DNA of 64,000 bases. It comes from Epiperipatus broadwayi (Eukaryota > Onychophora > Udeonychophora > Euonychophora > Peripatidae). Of the stretch, positions 11,850 to 24,750 are shown piece by piece. A program made the position numbers and the translations under genes. Position 1 is the stretch's first letter, and each line of letters begins with the position of its first letter. The stretch is taken from contig JAQFVV010012434.1 of assembly GCA_028023455.1 (NCBI GenBank), positions 4,864,264 through 4,928,263 of the forward strand. Direction: 5' to 3'. Under the pieces are notes generated by a model, which ran no database searches, was not told where the DNA came from, and saw nothing but the letters and a program-made list of their open reading frames with translations.

Positions 11850-13440
11850 TTTTGACTTTAAAATCATTATGTCTATAATATATAAAGAGAATAATGGTAG
11901 TCAATTTGTTCTTTTTAAGTCTAAGGATTATATGGAAAGAATACAATATGAAATAAAAAAAGATATAATAAATTATTAAAAGATCTCAATAATATTATAA
12001 AAATTAAATACATAAAATGGAAAAAAAAACTAAATATAAATCAATATAAATTGTGTATTTTTCTTCTTATGAAAATCCATGCAAATAATAATCCATTGAG
12101 TTAATTATTTAGTTTTAGTAATTTTATTCTACAGAAAATTTGTAAATATTTAAACAACTGGCTATCAGTTTTATTGGTTATGGGAAATTTTGTCTTAAAA
12201 ATGCAGATTTTATCATAAATAAATTACATAGGATACCACTGAATAGAAACCAAGATATTTTTACAATGGCTATTGAGAAAATGTATCCTAGTATTCCAAG
12301 AACTAAAAGTACAAAAATATTAATACAGAAATTACTTATGTACATTAATGATATAAATTTAATACATATTATAGAAGGTTTAAAATTAATACATAATAGT
12401 TTATATTTTAAATACAATAATGAATATTGGAGTATACATAAGAGATGGGTAATAGGTTGTGTAATTAGTGGAATAATGTCATCAATATTTATTAATGAAT
12501 TGAAAATTAAAATAATTGAAAAAGGAATAATAAATCAAGAAATAATACATTATTCTATATTTGTAGATGATATCTTAATAATTGATAGCAAAAGAGCTAT
12601 AAAAAATATAAAGAATTTAACATACAAAAAATGGAATTTGGTGTTAAAATAAAATATTTAGATATAAAGATTAATATAGATAGTGATAAAAAATTATATT
12701 AAAACATATCTTTACAAGTACATAAAGTAAGAAAGATAATTTCTATAGATTCACAACATGCATGGATACAAAAGATGACAGTTATTAAAAATTTTAAACA
12801 TAAAAATAATAGATATAAAGCACATAAAAATATAACTACTTTACAAAAGGAATAGTTTATTGAATTATATACAACTTATCGATATAACCCTAAGAGTATT
12901 GAAAACATTTTTAATTATAAATCATCTAATTTAAATAATAATTATAATTCTGTTATAAATAATAATAGGAGCTCTATGAATAATAAAAAATGGATAAAAC
13001 TTTCACACTTTCCTAAAATGTATCATACATTACTAAAAAATAAAAATTATATAAATAAAAGCATTGACATAAGTTGTCAAATAGTAAAAATCTTGACAAA
13101 TTAATAGGTAATTATAAAATAAAAGATGATATAAAAAAATTGTACATAAAATTGTTTGTGGGAATTACCGTATTGTTCACCATGGAATTGAGGGAAACAA
13201 TTAGATGAAAGAGCAAAAGAACAGAAGAGATGATAAATCTGCCTTATATATTTATTATTTAAAATATCATCATAAAATAAATCATATAAAAAATATGAAA
13301 CTTTTAAACTACATTAAAGACCCTAATAGAAGGAAGATATATAAAATCAATTATATGAAGTTCAACAAACATAATTTATAACTTGGTATATATAACAAAC
13401 ATAATTGTATAAATATATGTAAAACATCAATTAATTTAAC
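11850..13440 (+). mobile_element. Penelope-like element relic (RT plus GIY-YIG remnant)
   Basis: Broken coding traces in order: an N-terminal part (about 11850-12230), RT palm (12266-12652), thumb or linker (12660-13130), then a GIY-YIG-like C terminus (about 13140-13390). The last part keeps an LDER..EQKR block, an SALYIYYLKYHHKIN block and an IKDPNRRKIY block, as expected for the GIY-YIG endonuclease of PLEs. Many stops are present. PLEs are retroelements with a telomerase-related RT. Confidence 0.75.
12266..12652 (+). pseudogene. Penelope-like reverse transcriptase fragment
   Basis: A 128-residue open stretch. IEKMYPSIPR (residues about 3-12) is the PLE form of RT motif A. ISGIMSSIF (about 69-77) is the degraded GxPxGSPISG block, and FVDDILII (about 98-105) is the catalytic motif C. 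The aspartate normally just before IEKMY is alanine here, so one catalytic residue is lost although FVDD survives. The Met start is only the start of the open frame. Confidence 0.8.
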
Positions 13441-13858
13441 TAATACTTGACTAGTTATAAATAAATAAAAAATTATATAGTATACATTTATACAGGGTTT
13501 TATTCTCTTCCTTGTACATATTGTACAATTGTTATAATAGGTACTAGTTAATGTTATATAAAAAAGATAGATAATGCTATTATGCAGTGTAGGTTGAAAT
13601 TATAGGAGATAGTGTATTTGTAGTTGCACAACTTACAGATATGAGTAGGAATACATATAGGCAGTTATATGTGGTCCTTATAGATATAGAGAAGGCATAT
13701 GATATAGAAAATAGAAATAGATTATGGGTAAGTTTAGTAAATTTGGAATGAATGGAGCTTTAGTGGATCTTATTATGAGATTTATGAAAATAACTACTAT
13801 ACATATCATTTAGAAAATGTAGAATTAGTTAGAGTTAAAAGTGGGGTGGGACTAAGAC

Positions 13859-14263
13859 ATGGATGTCCTCTGTCACCTATTTTGTTTTTATTATATATTT
13901 AGAGAAATGGCGAGATCAATAGAAAGATTAGAAAGAGGAGTAGAGATACCATTAATATATGGCAAGGAAGTATATATATTATCAGATCTTTTATTTGCTG
14001 ATTATATGTTCTTATGCACAGAAAATAGGGAAGATATGGAAGTTATGCTGAAGACATGTACAAGAATGGGTCAAGAGATGGGGATTAAATTTAGTGAAGT
14101 AAAATCAAAAGTAATGATGATAAATGGAGAGGAAAAAGAAGAGAAAAAAATTTTATTGAGGGATATAAAGTTAAATGTGGTGAATGGATATAACTATTTG
14201 GGAATCATTTTAAGTAATCAGAGAAATTATTTGAATGAATGGGGGGGGGGGATTGATAAATGA
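13859..14263 (+). pseudogene. Reverse transcriptase palm fragment, second LINE family
   Basis: A 134-residue open stretch. LLFADYMFLCTENREDME contains motif C with FADD changed to FADY, removing the second catalytic aspartate. GIKFSEVKSKVM and YNYLGIILS are the usual blocks after the palm. A G10 run near 14240 probably contributes to the frame breaking at the 3' end. Confidence 0.8.
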
Positions 14264-14806
14264 AGCAAAGAAAAGGGCTGATAAAGAAATTAACAGTGTC
14301 TTCATATAAAAAATATGATGTAGCAAGAATTGTATGGAAGGGAGTTGCAGTATCAGGGTTAACTTATGGTAATGGTGTACTATATGTTAGTAAAGGAGTA
14401 TTAGATTCTTAGAAAAAGTACAAAGGGAAGTAGAAAGACATGCATTATTTGCAGATGTGTCGATGGCAAAGGAGGCAATTCAAGAAGAAATGGGATGGGC
14501 AAGTTTTTATATGAGAGATACAAAAAACAAAATGAAAATGTTCAGTAGATTGCAATTTATGAATAATAAGAGATAGCCAGAATAGTATTTAATTGGTTTA
14601 TGAGTAAAGGATAAGCAACAAAATGGGTGAGAATGGTAGTACAGTATGCAGAAGATTTGGATAAAAACTTTATGTCAATATACTTATACAAAAGATGGGA
14701 TGATTATGTGAGGATAATTGTTGAGTGTTATAGTGGCAAAGAATGGGATAGAAGAATAGATGCATTAATAAAAAAAAGTAAGGAGTTGGAGAGATGAAGA
14801 ACTAAT

Positions 14807-15082
14807 ATGGAGAATGAAGAGAGTTTAAATATATATAGAAGTAAACAGAATATTGGGTCTGAGTTAATTTATGTAGTAGCAAGGAAAGTATTTTACTGTT
14901 TAGGCTCAAACAGGCTCTTAGCAACAAGGGAATATACACATAAATGGAGAAATGTGGGTGATTTAGTCTGCAAGTTATGTAAGAAAGGGATGGAAAATAT
15001 TAGGCATTTATTAATTGAATGTAATGAAGCAGTCAGATCTAAATTCGATCCAAGCTTCATGATATTACATCTCTTTATCTAG
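14807..15082 (+). pseudogene. LINE C-terminal region with CX2CX8HX4C knuckle
   Basis: A 91-residue open stretch at the end of the same LINE. Cysteines in CKLCKKG, a histidine in IRHLL and the final cysteine of IEC form a CCHC-like zinc site typical of LINE C termini, thought to bind nucleic acid. The preceding RLLATREYTHKWRN block also matches LINE C termini in general form. Confidence 0.7.
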
Positions 15083-15089
15083 TTTAAAC

Positions 15090-16870
15090 TCAGTTAATAA
15101 TCAGGAATTTTTCCAAATTCTGTAATGAGATTTTATACTTTTTCCCTATATGTCTGACTTTGGTTAGAACTGCTTTGTTATTTAAATATTTATTAAAACT
15201 AATTGTGTTATATTTAACTCTATTAATATTACCAATTACCTTATGATATAATATTAATAAATAATGCTATTTAAGAGTGTTTTAGCTATTTGATTAAATG
15301 TGTATAACTTATAAATGGTTAAATATGCATAGGTATGAGATTTCATTACATTGGAATATTTATTTTCTATTTTGCAATTTTGTCCAAACTTTTACGATTA
15401 AAAGTCACATTCCTTTGATAAGTTTTAAATCGTCCTTTTCCAAAGACAATGGAGAATTCCTTCATTAATTAGTTTAAAATGACAAGTTAAAGTTTAAGGG
15501 TGGTTCTAATTTAAAATCATTTGTATAGATTTTATGAATTCATCTTCTAACTAAAAAATGAATTCAAGATAATGGATTTAAAAGTCTTATCGAAGTAATG
15601 GATCATATTTTAATTAGAAAAAATTCATTTTGGTAACAAGATAAAAGCTTTAGCTGTAAAGCATAGAGATTAGAATGGGCAGGAAAAATGGTGAAGAGAA
15701 GATAAATACCCTGAAAAATTACCTAGAAGCAGCCATTACTTTCAATTTTAAGAAGAGTTGCCACCGGAAATTATATCCATTTCAATATTGAACCTTGTCC
15801 ATACTCGCAGTATGGTATGTGGCTAACTTTGGACATCTGATTGCTTGATCCCAAAGTTCCCCAATAAATTTTCAAATGTTGCTGCTAAAATAAAACTCTC
15901 TGATGCCCAATCATAAGCTTCCTAAAATTCATAATGAAACTAATATATAAAATGAATTTTATTTGAGTTATATGTGCACCTACGTTTTCTTCTAAATCTA
16001 ACCGGACTCTGTGCTCCTGAATCAACAAGTAAGATATGAAGGACTGGTGATTTATTCATGAACTATCTTGCTAATTATATTAAAAGTGATTATTGCCTTA
16101 AATCTTATTTATTCATTTAATTATGCTTAAAATTGTTACACAGTAATTTTCTATATTGTTATATCTCTAGTCATAAATTAATACTTTGATAATTTCCTTT
16201 CTTCTCTCATGGTGGTCTATTTTTACTAACTCTTACTTGTATTTGTTTTAGTGATTATTAATGTCATTTAATTGTGATATGATATGCCAATAAGGCTTTC
16301 AAACTCGATAATGTTTTCATTTAAACTTATACTAAGAAAATATTTACCATATAAAGTTTTAGAGCCTATTTCTTGCCTATGAGAACTAAATTAATAATAG
16401 TTCTACTAATTATCAGGTTGAAAGATGTATTTAATTATTTGATATAATTTTATCAAGAGCTGATATAAATTCTATTAGCTTAACTTATAGCCACTATGCT
16501 TCTGACTAGGTTCATTTACATTTAAACAAAATTATTCGCATGTATTAATTTGAAGTCATTAAAAGTTTGACGAAGTTTTATAAGGGAGAACAATATATTT
16601 TCTGAGTTAAGCCTGGTCTTTCAGCATTTGGGTTTGGGAAGAGCATGATATAGGGAGTATTTTTACATAATTGAGTTTAGACATTTGCCTATTGTAAGTT
16701 TGATTTTAATCTTACTGACCAAGTCGTCACGTCAAATATTTATATTATATAATTTGGGCTTTAAATTTAATATTATGACAATTATATTATTTCTGTTCTT
16801 AATGTTGCTGGCATGAGCTATATTCTTGATTTCTTAGATTTTGTCATTTCTGTGGTGTTATTTTAATTGA
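15090..16870. other. Unassigned AT-rich stretch
   Basis: Somewhat more mixed in composition than its surroundings, with no long open frame, tRNA signal or repeat match to other parts of the window. I see nothing that can be annotated. Confidence 0.45.
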
Positions 16871-16908
16871 TTGAAACATAAAATAAATGTTATTTTCTCA
16901 TTCGTTCA

Positions 16909-17103
16909 TCACTTGTTGGAACACCAAAGGTTTGTGGCTAATTCCCAGCCTGGCTTTCCCCATGTTCCACAAGTGTTCTCATGGCAAATGTGCTTGTTGA
17001 GACCAGTAGCCATTAGTCTTCTTGAATCATCGACAAAACCACTTACTTCATCTTCGTTCCAATGCTTATAATGTGTTAGTACCATTTTCATTGCTGAATT
17101 CAA
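16909..17103 (-). other. Unrecognised short ORF in a GC-richer block
   Basis: A 64-residue frame with an unusually balanced composition for this window (rich in W, C, H, G; for example HYKHWNEDEVSGF and CGTWGKPGWELA). The opposite strand is also open (16871-17071). I do not recognise the protein. It could be a remnant exon, a fragment of an old transposon, or chance in a less AT-rich block. No convincing splice sites frame it and no neighbouring exon was found. Confidence 0.3.
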
Positions 17104-17754
17104 ATAACAGCCTGCATTATTGCTTTATAATTCATGATGAATTGATCCCTTTTAAAATCAAATTATTTTATATCTCTATGAAATTTTAAATAATCGTACT
17201 TTGCCAGGTGGTTAATTGAAATCATACCTTTGTATTTCTCATGTTTTCCAGAAACTGATTTATAGAGGAGTGAGAGATAAATCTCCCTTTCTTTGTTTTT
17301 CTTTATATAAATTAGAAGCGTATTTTCTTTCTAGATAAATATCAAATTAATATTGAATATATATATAATTCATTTGGCATATATGCTACACATATTGTAA
17401 TTACATGTCTGTTTTGTCAGAGTATAGATTAGACATATATATATCAATACCTTAGGTATTTATGTATTAATTATTGGAATATATAGAAAACCCGCCATGA
17501 GCTTTGTATATTGTAGTTTCATGTTTTGGACTGGAGATAAGTTATTCAGATCATCATCATCATTTATATAATCATTGCTTATTATATTTGGTGTCTGATC
17601 CATCATTATTCAGTAATTAGATTAAGTATTAATGTTCACTGTTGTTTGACAACCCATATATATATATATATTGATTTACGCAGAGATATCCATGAGTGGT
17701 TCTTTCCTGCATTATTTAGAATCAGTTAAGTAGTCTCATTAATAATAATACCCA
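17104..17754. other. AT-rich stretch, no gene seen
   Basis: Contains short TA runs and a short ATC run near 17550; nothing else recognised. Confidence 0.45.
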
Positions 17755-17960
17755 TTGAGCTAGTTCATGGCACATATTATCATTGTACAGTCATTATAGG
17801 TCATACCTTGGGATTTGATCTAGGATCTTTGGGACAAAGTTCAAATCCAAACTAGTCTTGGATCAAATGAAGATCAGGATGGCTCGGAGTTCTTTCCATG
17901 ATCTAGGATCACATTGGAGGTAGGACTTGGTGACTGGTACAGTAAATGCTTACAAACAGA
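17755..17960 (+). mobile_element. tRNA-like SINE, family E, copy 1 (diverged)
   Basis: Aligns with the better-preserved copy at 29160-29362: both have a GATCT-containing segment, then a B-box-like TTCRAATCC followed by ARRCTRGTC, then GAGTTC, and a TGACTGGYACA block near the end. The B box here is decayed (GTTCAAATCC). Confidence 0.5.
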
Positions 17961-18260
17961 AAGGGTACAAATAATGAAGTTATGGAAAAATAAATATAAA
18001 CAAAATGATTATACAGAAAGTGAGTTCTTGGTTTTTATGCTGTGTTTGGATATAAAGGCCATATGTGGACAAAAATAATGTTGTGGAAATGGGATAAAGC
18101 GGGATAGAGAAGAATATGGAATAAACTTAGAATAGTGAATGGAAGGAGAAGGTAAGGTCACTAATAAGTTTTTCTAGGCATAGTAGCTGAGAGATTCCTG
18201 ATTCTGAGAAAGTAGAAGCCATAGTGCATCATATTGCATCGAAATTGTAAAATAGTTCTA
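17961..18260 (+). other. Possible decayed coding stretch of unknown origin
   Basis: Purine-rich and less AT-rich than its surroundings, with a short readable frame around 17985-18065 (blocks YTESEFLVF and CLDIKAICG). I do not recognise it; a transposon remnant is likely because SINE and PLE sequences adjoin it. Confidence 0.25.
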
Positions 18261-18865
18261 TTACATCGAAAAGGGAAAAAAAATCAATATTTGCTTAAAA
18301 AAGTTTTTCTATGTTGTTGTTATTATTATTATCATCATCATCATCATCATTATTATTACATACAATTATTGCTGTTATATAAGGATATTTTTTATATTAT
18401 TATATAGTACGATTGATTTTAGAATTATATGAAGAAATAACACTTGTTTTTCATTTATGTGGATTGCTTCTACTGAAAAATCAGTTTAATGATTTTCAAA
18501 TATATTTTTTCACATATCACTTTTAAAATAATTTATTCATTTATTTTTCTGAAAATACAATATTTCATTTTAAACTTAATAATAAAATTATGTAAAGAGA
18601 CTGTGATGTCTTTAGCAAAATAAATAAATAATGGAATGATTTATTGCTCAGGAGTTCACAAGAAGTTCAAACACTGGAAATGACAAAGTTAGCTGCAATC
18701 CAAAAATCTTGAGAACCAGGATCCAAAACTCTATCATTGCATCAAATTATGCAGGCATGTTTTTAATAGTAAGATATAAATCATCATGTTTATCAAGATC
18801 TGATTGTATAGATGGGTGATTGAGATGACAAATGCACTGATAAAAATCATATATATATATATAAT

Positions 18866-19720
18866 ATTCTTTATCATCTATATAACATTGAATAATCAAA
18901 ATGAGACTTTCTTTCACAATACCCATAGTTCAATTTAGTTTAGTTCTCCCAAAATTCTGTTATTTTAACATTTTATGATTGCCAATTCATTAACATCTGA
19001 CAATTTTTTGAAATCAACATAGCCTCTTTTATTTTACGTTTATTGTGGTAATGTTCAAATTGTATAATTTTTATATTTTTCTAATCAAATTTAAATCCAT
19101 ATTGACAAGATTTATTATGATCGAATATAACAGATAATGAAGATTTATTTACATCTTTTCTTGATTGTTTCTCTTTTTAAATTATATTATATGAAAGCAT
19201 ATGCTCTTTTATTCTTTTCTCTAATGTACACTTAGATTCACCAATATATTGTAAGCCACATTTACATATCAATTTATGTGTAATACAATTTTGATCAAAA
19301 TTTAAATTTTGAATTTTTTTTTCTAAATGTGGCTTACAATATATTGGTGAAAGTAAATGTACATTAGAGAAGAGACTAAAAAAGCATATACTTTTATATA
19401 ATAGAATTCAAAAGAGAAACAATCAGGAAAAGATGTAAATAAACCTTCATCATTTGTTATATTTGATGATAATAAATCTTGTCAATATGGATTTAAATTT
19501 GATTATAAAAATATAAAAATTATGAAATTGAACATTGCCACAATAAACCTAAAATAAAAGAAACTATGTTGATTTCAAGAAATCATCAAATGTTAATGAA
19601 TCAGCAATCATTAAATGTTAAAATAACAGAATTGTGGGAGAACTAAACTAAATTGAACTATGGATATTGTGAAAGGAAGACTTGTTTTGATTATTCAATG
19701 TTATATAGTTGATAAAGATT
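18866..19720. mobile_element. Head-to-head palindrome of PLE GIY-YIG 3' ends
   Basis: The left arm (18866-19263) is the reverse complement of the right arm (19325-19720), with a 61-bp spacer. Each arm encodes a GIY-YIG endonuclease start: CGLQYIGESKCTLEKR (minus strand near 19200-19260, plus strand near 19325-19375). Further C-terminal PLE sequence follows out to the arm ends. The arms differ by scattered substitutions and both carry stops. It differs in sequence from the PLE at 11850-13440, so a second PLE family is present. Inverted and partial dimers are known for PLEs. No flanking duplication was found. Confidence 0.85.
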
Positions 19721-22700
19721 ACAATATGTATAGTCGAAAGTACTTCTAATAAAATAACTATAATATATGTGAATTTTACTGTATTTTAATATATATATAT
19801 ATGTATATTGATTTCAATATTACATATGTTTTGAAAAGAATACAGACATCAAACTTAATTTATTACATATATATACACATTGTGTATATAGGTATGTTTG
19901 AATTAATATGTGATGAAATTATGTGACATTTGAACAGTGGCCAGAAGAATATTAAATCATTTTTTATATAGAAAAGTCTCAAGTTTTCTGAGACAAGATG
20001 ATGAAAAATGATCTTTTAGTAATTATTCAATTATTACCACAGAGACTGAATAATATTTAAACCATGTGGTTTGAGATTCTACTATTTGGCATAGAAAATT
20101 AAATAACACTATCACCTTAAAAAATATAAAAAATGAGAATGTTATCTGAAATTGACATTTGTATTCTAAAATTAACATGGCCTTTCAAATTTTCAAATAA
20201 TATCCTATTGTGATGATTTTAAACAGAGTAATAATTAGACTAAGAAAATGTCATATTATGGCTCCCCAAATTGTAACAATCTTAATATCACATTTTACAA
20301 TTGAGAGAAGTTAAACTGAGAGAGTGCAAACCTCTCAAGCACTTAGCCAATCAGATCACAAATACTGAGACAGAGAATTTAACAAGAGAAGACAATTTAG
20401 CCAACCATATGATATATTTACAGTTATCTAATTGTTTAGTTACTTTGCATCATAGTCTTCATATCAGAAACCAATGGTAGTTCACATGCTAAACTTTCTT
20501 TTGTTTAATTAACTTCTTAAAAGATTATTTTAATAAGGGTCCACATGTGTGATTTCTTTTACAATGACTTATCTATCCTATTATGTTTTTGTTTTAATTT
20601 TTGACTGAAATCTTTGTTAATATGAATTCCTGTAGATCAATATGTTTTTGCACACCTGTTTTTTGTAGGTTGCATTTTCCATTTTTAGTGAATGCATTAA
20701 CAACTCTTGATGCTATCTATCTTAGAACATTAAAAGTTTGTTATTATTGCTGCAGTTATTTGGATAACAATGCTAATTGATCTTATATTTCTTTTTACAG
20801 ATTTATGACACAGATGTCAACTTGTTAGATACTTTTAAACATTGTTTTGAAAGGTTGCAATTTATATATATATAAAAGAAATTATGTTGGCATGTATTTC
20901 TATTTTTGGTACCGTACAATAGGGAAAAGGGTGTTTTTACAACGTGTTTTTGTTATTATTGCTAAATGCTGTATATCCAATATGCAATTGGGACAATTTT
21001 TTAAAAAATAATCAATATTTTAATTTTCATACATATGTGTGTATATATATGTTGTAAAATTTATAATTGATGTTAATGTAACTATTTGCAGATATTTGTT
21101 TTATTATATAGTTGATTTTAAAACATTAATTCTCATGATTTACTGCAAAAAAGTTATTTATAAACAATTACTGAAGTTAAATTAAAAACTTTTATCTTGT
21201 TGTAAAACTCATTTTAAAGCAAATGTTTTTTTTATTTTTTAATAACAGTAATTGTACTTCTAATAGCAATAATAATAAAAAGATATAGTATTTACATTAA
21301 TAAAGTAGTAGTGATAAAATTAAGAGTAATTATAAATGTAGTTTTTAAAAGTAGAATTTGTAAAAGTTGTTCAGGAAATCGTGATATTTAAGCATCCGAG
21401 TGATGGATTAGAGTACACTCATTTTAATTGATCGGTTGATTAGGTTAAAAAGTCTGAAGTTTTTAATTTTCCAACTGTAATTGTGATAAATTACTGATAT
21501 TCAACTTATTTCCATTTGCGATGACTCTTCTTAGATAAAATTTCTATATGGTCCGTAAAACTTTTTACCTAATCGAGAAAAATAATGAAATACATAATTT
21601 TAAGAAATAATAATTTTAATATATTCATGAATAACTTTCATTTTTATAAGCATGTATAATTTTAAATATAAAAAGGCAGAGAGATTTTTGACAAATGTAA
21701 TAAAAAAAATATTAATTTAATAATTAATGGAAATGTGTGCATCCGCAGAACCCATAATTCTTTTAATGTTTGGGATTATATTATAGATAGTGAGTTGTAA
21801 AACATTTATTGAATTCAATTGTGAATGATAATTTATTTTATTAGCAATTACTTTCGAGAATTCAGTTCACATTAAGTATGTTATTGCAAATTGAATTAAA
21901 ACTTTTATTGCCTTTTCTTCAATTCATAATAATAATTTCCAACTCACAGATAAACTTTTTGATAAATAAATAACTTAAACTGAGAACACAATATTTTATC
22001 TCTCAAAAAGACTATTAATTTTTTTTTTGTTATTTAATAAGGAAATTTTAGAATTAAAATATTAATTAAGTATGATAATCGAAATCTCAGTGAAAGTAGC
22101 ACAGAATTTAAAAACATAAGAAAAATTCACTCTATTTCCATTAAATTTCAAATCAAACTTCACAACTTAAATTTGTGTGTTTAGACTAGTTTTTTTAAAT
22201 CAGAAGTGGCAGAAGTTAAATGATAGGAAAAACAAGATAGATGCAAATTGACTACTGCCAAGATAAACTTGTTTAAATTCTATTCATTTTAGTTTATGAT
22301 GGTACATAAATGTATCTTTTTTTTTATTGATAATATTTTCCTACGTGACTATTTCCAAGTTAATATAAAAATAGGTTGCTTTATCGTATTTATATTTAAA
22401 GAAAAAAAAAGTTTATTTTTTTATTGGTACGAGATCTACTACATAATTATTTATAATAAAACTATTAAAAGTCTTTTAAAATTTACCATTCCTATAGCTA
22501 TTCTTGCTGATATATAATGAATTAGCATATTAAACCACTGTTAGATAAGTTACTTGTTGATCGAATTGATATATTATATGGATGTGTTCAATTATCTGTA
22601 ATGTAAAATCAAATAAAAATATAGCTAATAAACAAAACCATATCAAGAATTTCCCATATTGATTTAACTTAAATCACATAAACAAGATCTCTGATTTGGG

Positions 22701-22942
22701 ATCATTATTAGCTGATAATTATAATTCTTTTAATCATGATGGGAAAAATAGATATAATAAAAAAGAATATTTAAATTTATAAAATCTTAGCACACTTTAT
22801 TTTTTATAAAGAAATAATAACACAAAGATTTTAAATATAACTATAATTGATACAGATGCTCTATTGAAAACCTAGCTTAGCAAAAAAGCAGAAATTGTTA
22901 ATATACAATATATATGGCTGCAAAAAGGAGTTTGCTGATAAT
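19721..22942. other. Long AT-rich stretch, no gene seen
   Basis: Over 3 kb with only short AT-driven open frames (for example 22296-22517, rich in F, I, Y and K). Around 21360-21560 a few CpGs persist. No supported gene, RNA or repeat. Confidence 0.5.
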
Positions 22943-23428
22943 TGAAAGGAGACTCTTTGATTGCTCTTGGGAGCCTTAAAGGACCTTAGCAGGGAAAATT
23001 CCTAATGTCAATTCCATATGTTCTTATCATTACAGTTGTTATTATTATGTGATTATTCATATAGTATATGAACATAGATGAGCTGCTCACCAACATGAAT
23101 TAACCAGCAAAGAGAGTTGATTGGCTTTTTATCTCCGAGTTTAATATCAAGATATATCATCATCATGGTCTTTTTTCTTAGTTGCCTGACAAGGCAGAAT
23201 CAATGGGTATGTGAATGAAAAAAAATTTTTTAACAGAAATATACAATCATGACAAAAATAAATCATGGCCCTTATTCCCAGAAGGCTGTAAAGTCACTAA
23301 CCAAGAAAGCAGTTAGGGGCTGAAGGCAGAGGATGCTAAGAATCCTGTGATTGCAGTTTCAGGCTGCCATTTGATGATGACTTTTTTTAAGTACTTACAA
23401 CTGCAGATCACTTTCAAATGAAGGAAGA

Positions 23429-23659
23429 TTGCAAAAATTGGAAGAACAGATTTATATTAAATGGGATATTATTGGACATTCTGAAGTTAGAAGAAAAGGT
23501 AAAGAGACAATTGATTTAAAAAGTGGACATATATTCTACTATAAAAACACAATTATTGGAAGTACAAATAGAGTAGAATTCATTATAAATAAAAAGTGGA
23601 AGAATAACATTATGGAGATTGATGATACATTGGACAGAATGGCAAAATTAGTTAACTAA
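23429..23659 (+). pseudogene. LINE APE endonuclease, N-terminal part
   Basis: A 76-residue open stretch containing WDIIGHSEVRRKG, where the glutamate of SEVR is the metal-binding glutamate of the APE fold, then HIFYYKN and a VEFIINKKWK block. In relatives this enzyme nicks target DNA for target-primed reverse transcription. Downstream of this frame the catalytic GDFNA motif is found as GVFNARIG (about 23790-23815), so its aspartate is lost. Confidence 0.8.
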
Positions 23660-23970
23660 TTTAATAGCAGATACTAAATACAGATAATTTAAGTTTATGA
23701 CCCAACAAGTTCTCATGGTGTTGAAGTACTAGAAGATTTTTATATGGATGTACAAAAGACTTGATCAGATGAAACATTTTAAAATTGCTATGGGAGTCTT
23801 TAATGCTAGAATTGGTAAACAAATAAAAGATGAAAATGCTGAAGATAAATTTGGTTATGGTAATAGAAATGAGAGAAAACATAGACTTAATTGAGTTTGT
23901 AGAAAAAGAAAAACTTTATATTATGAATTCTTTTTTTTTTTAAAAAAATGTTAAATGGAAATGAACATGA

Positions 23971-24573
23971 ATGCATCCAAATGAAGATACAGCAGAATTG
24001 TATTATATTTTGACTAACAAAAAATATATATTTCAAGATGGTAATATTCTTAATAAATTCAACACAGGAAGTGATCATCAATTAGTAAGATGTAAGAAAC
24101 ACATTAATGCAAAACTAGAAAGACAAAAATTATTAAGAAAAACAATATTTTTACTTGATATTTCTTATCTTCAGAAACATTCTAATAAATTTAAATTAGA
24201 ACTTCCAAATCATCTTCAAGTATTAATAGATTTTGAACATGATTCCTATTTGATTAAAATTAATAGAAAAATAACTGATATACTTTTAAAAACTGCAACA
24301 AAGATCACTGGTAGAAAAAAGCAGCAATTGACCAATAAAATTTCTACTGAGACTAGAGAATTTATAAAAAAAATGAGGAATATGAAGTTACATAAAAATG
24401 ATGCACTAAGAAGGATTGAATATCTAAAATTTTGTAAAATAGTGCAAAAAAAAGTTGATAATGATATAAAAAAGCATAATTGTGAACTATCAAGGAAAGC
24501 TGTAGAAAATAAGAAAAGTCTCAAAAATGTAAAACAACATTTTTTATTGGTAGGAAACATATATATGCAATAA
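23971..24573 (+). pseudogene. LINE endonuclease C terminus and linker
   Basis: A 200-residue open stretch. YYILTNKKYIF (about 11-21) and GSDHQLVR (about 33-40) are the closing blocks of the APE fold, the SDH triad being catalytic. A basic linker follows, with NRKITDILLKTATKI and NDALRRIEYLKF matching the linker of copy 1. It is in frame with the RT downstream apart from later breaks. Confidence 0.82.
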
Positions 24574-24750
24574 GGAAAAAAAGATGGAATTATTATTAAA
24601 AAGAGAGATGACATCATAATATGGGTAGAAGAGTTCAATCAATAATTATATAATAATAAAGAAAAAGTTTCTCCTATATCTATTATATCTTCTGAATTGC
24701 CCAATATTTTAATTGAAAAAATAAAACATGCAATTAACTTTATAAATAAG

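Larger units (their letters stand above)
13560..15082 (+). mobile_element. LINE relic of a second family (RT plus C-terminal zinc knuckle)
   Basis: Follows the PLE relic directly in the same orientation. Coding traces: an RT motif A region (LYVVLIDIEKAYD, about 13656-13694), the palm (13859-14263), the thumb region (14270-14800), and a C-terminal CX2CX8HX4C knuckle (about 14970-15025). It differs from the RTE-like copies in all motif flanks. Stops and frameshifts are present throughout. No endonuclease is recognisable upstream, so the copy looks 5'-truncated. I cannot assign the clade. Confidence 0.75.

Noticed and set aside
22296-22517. 73-residue ORF rich in F, I, Y and K
   Set aside because: Composition is what AT-rich chance frames give; no domain features.
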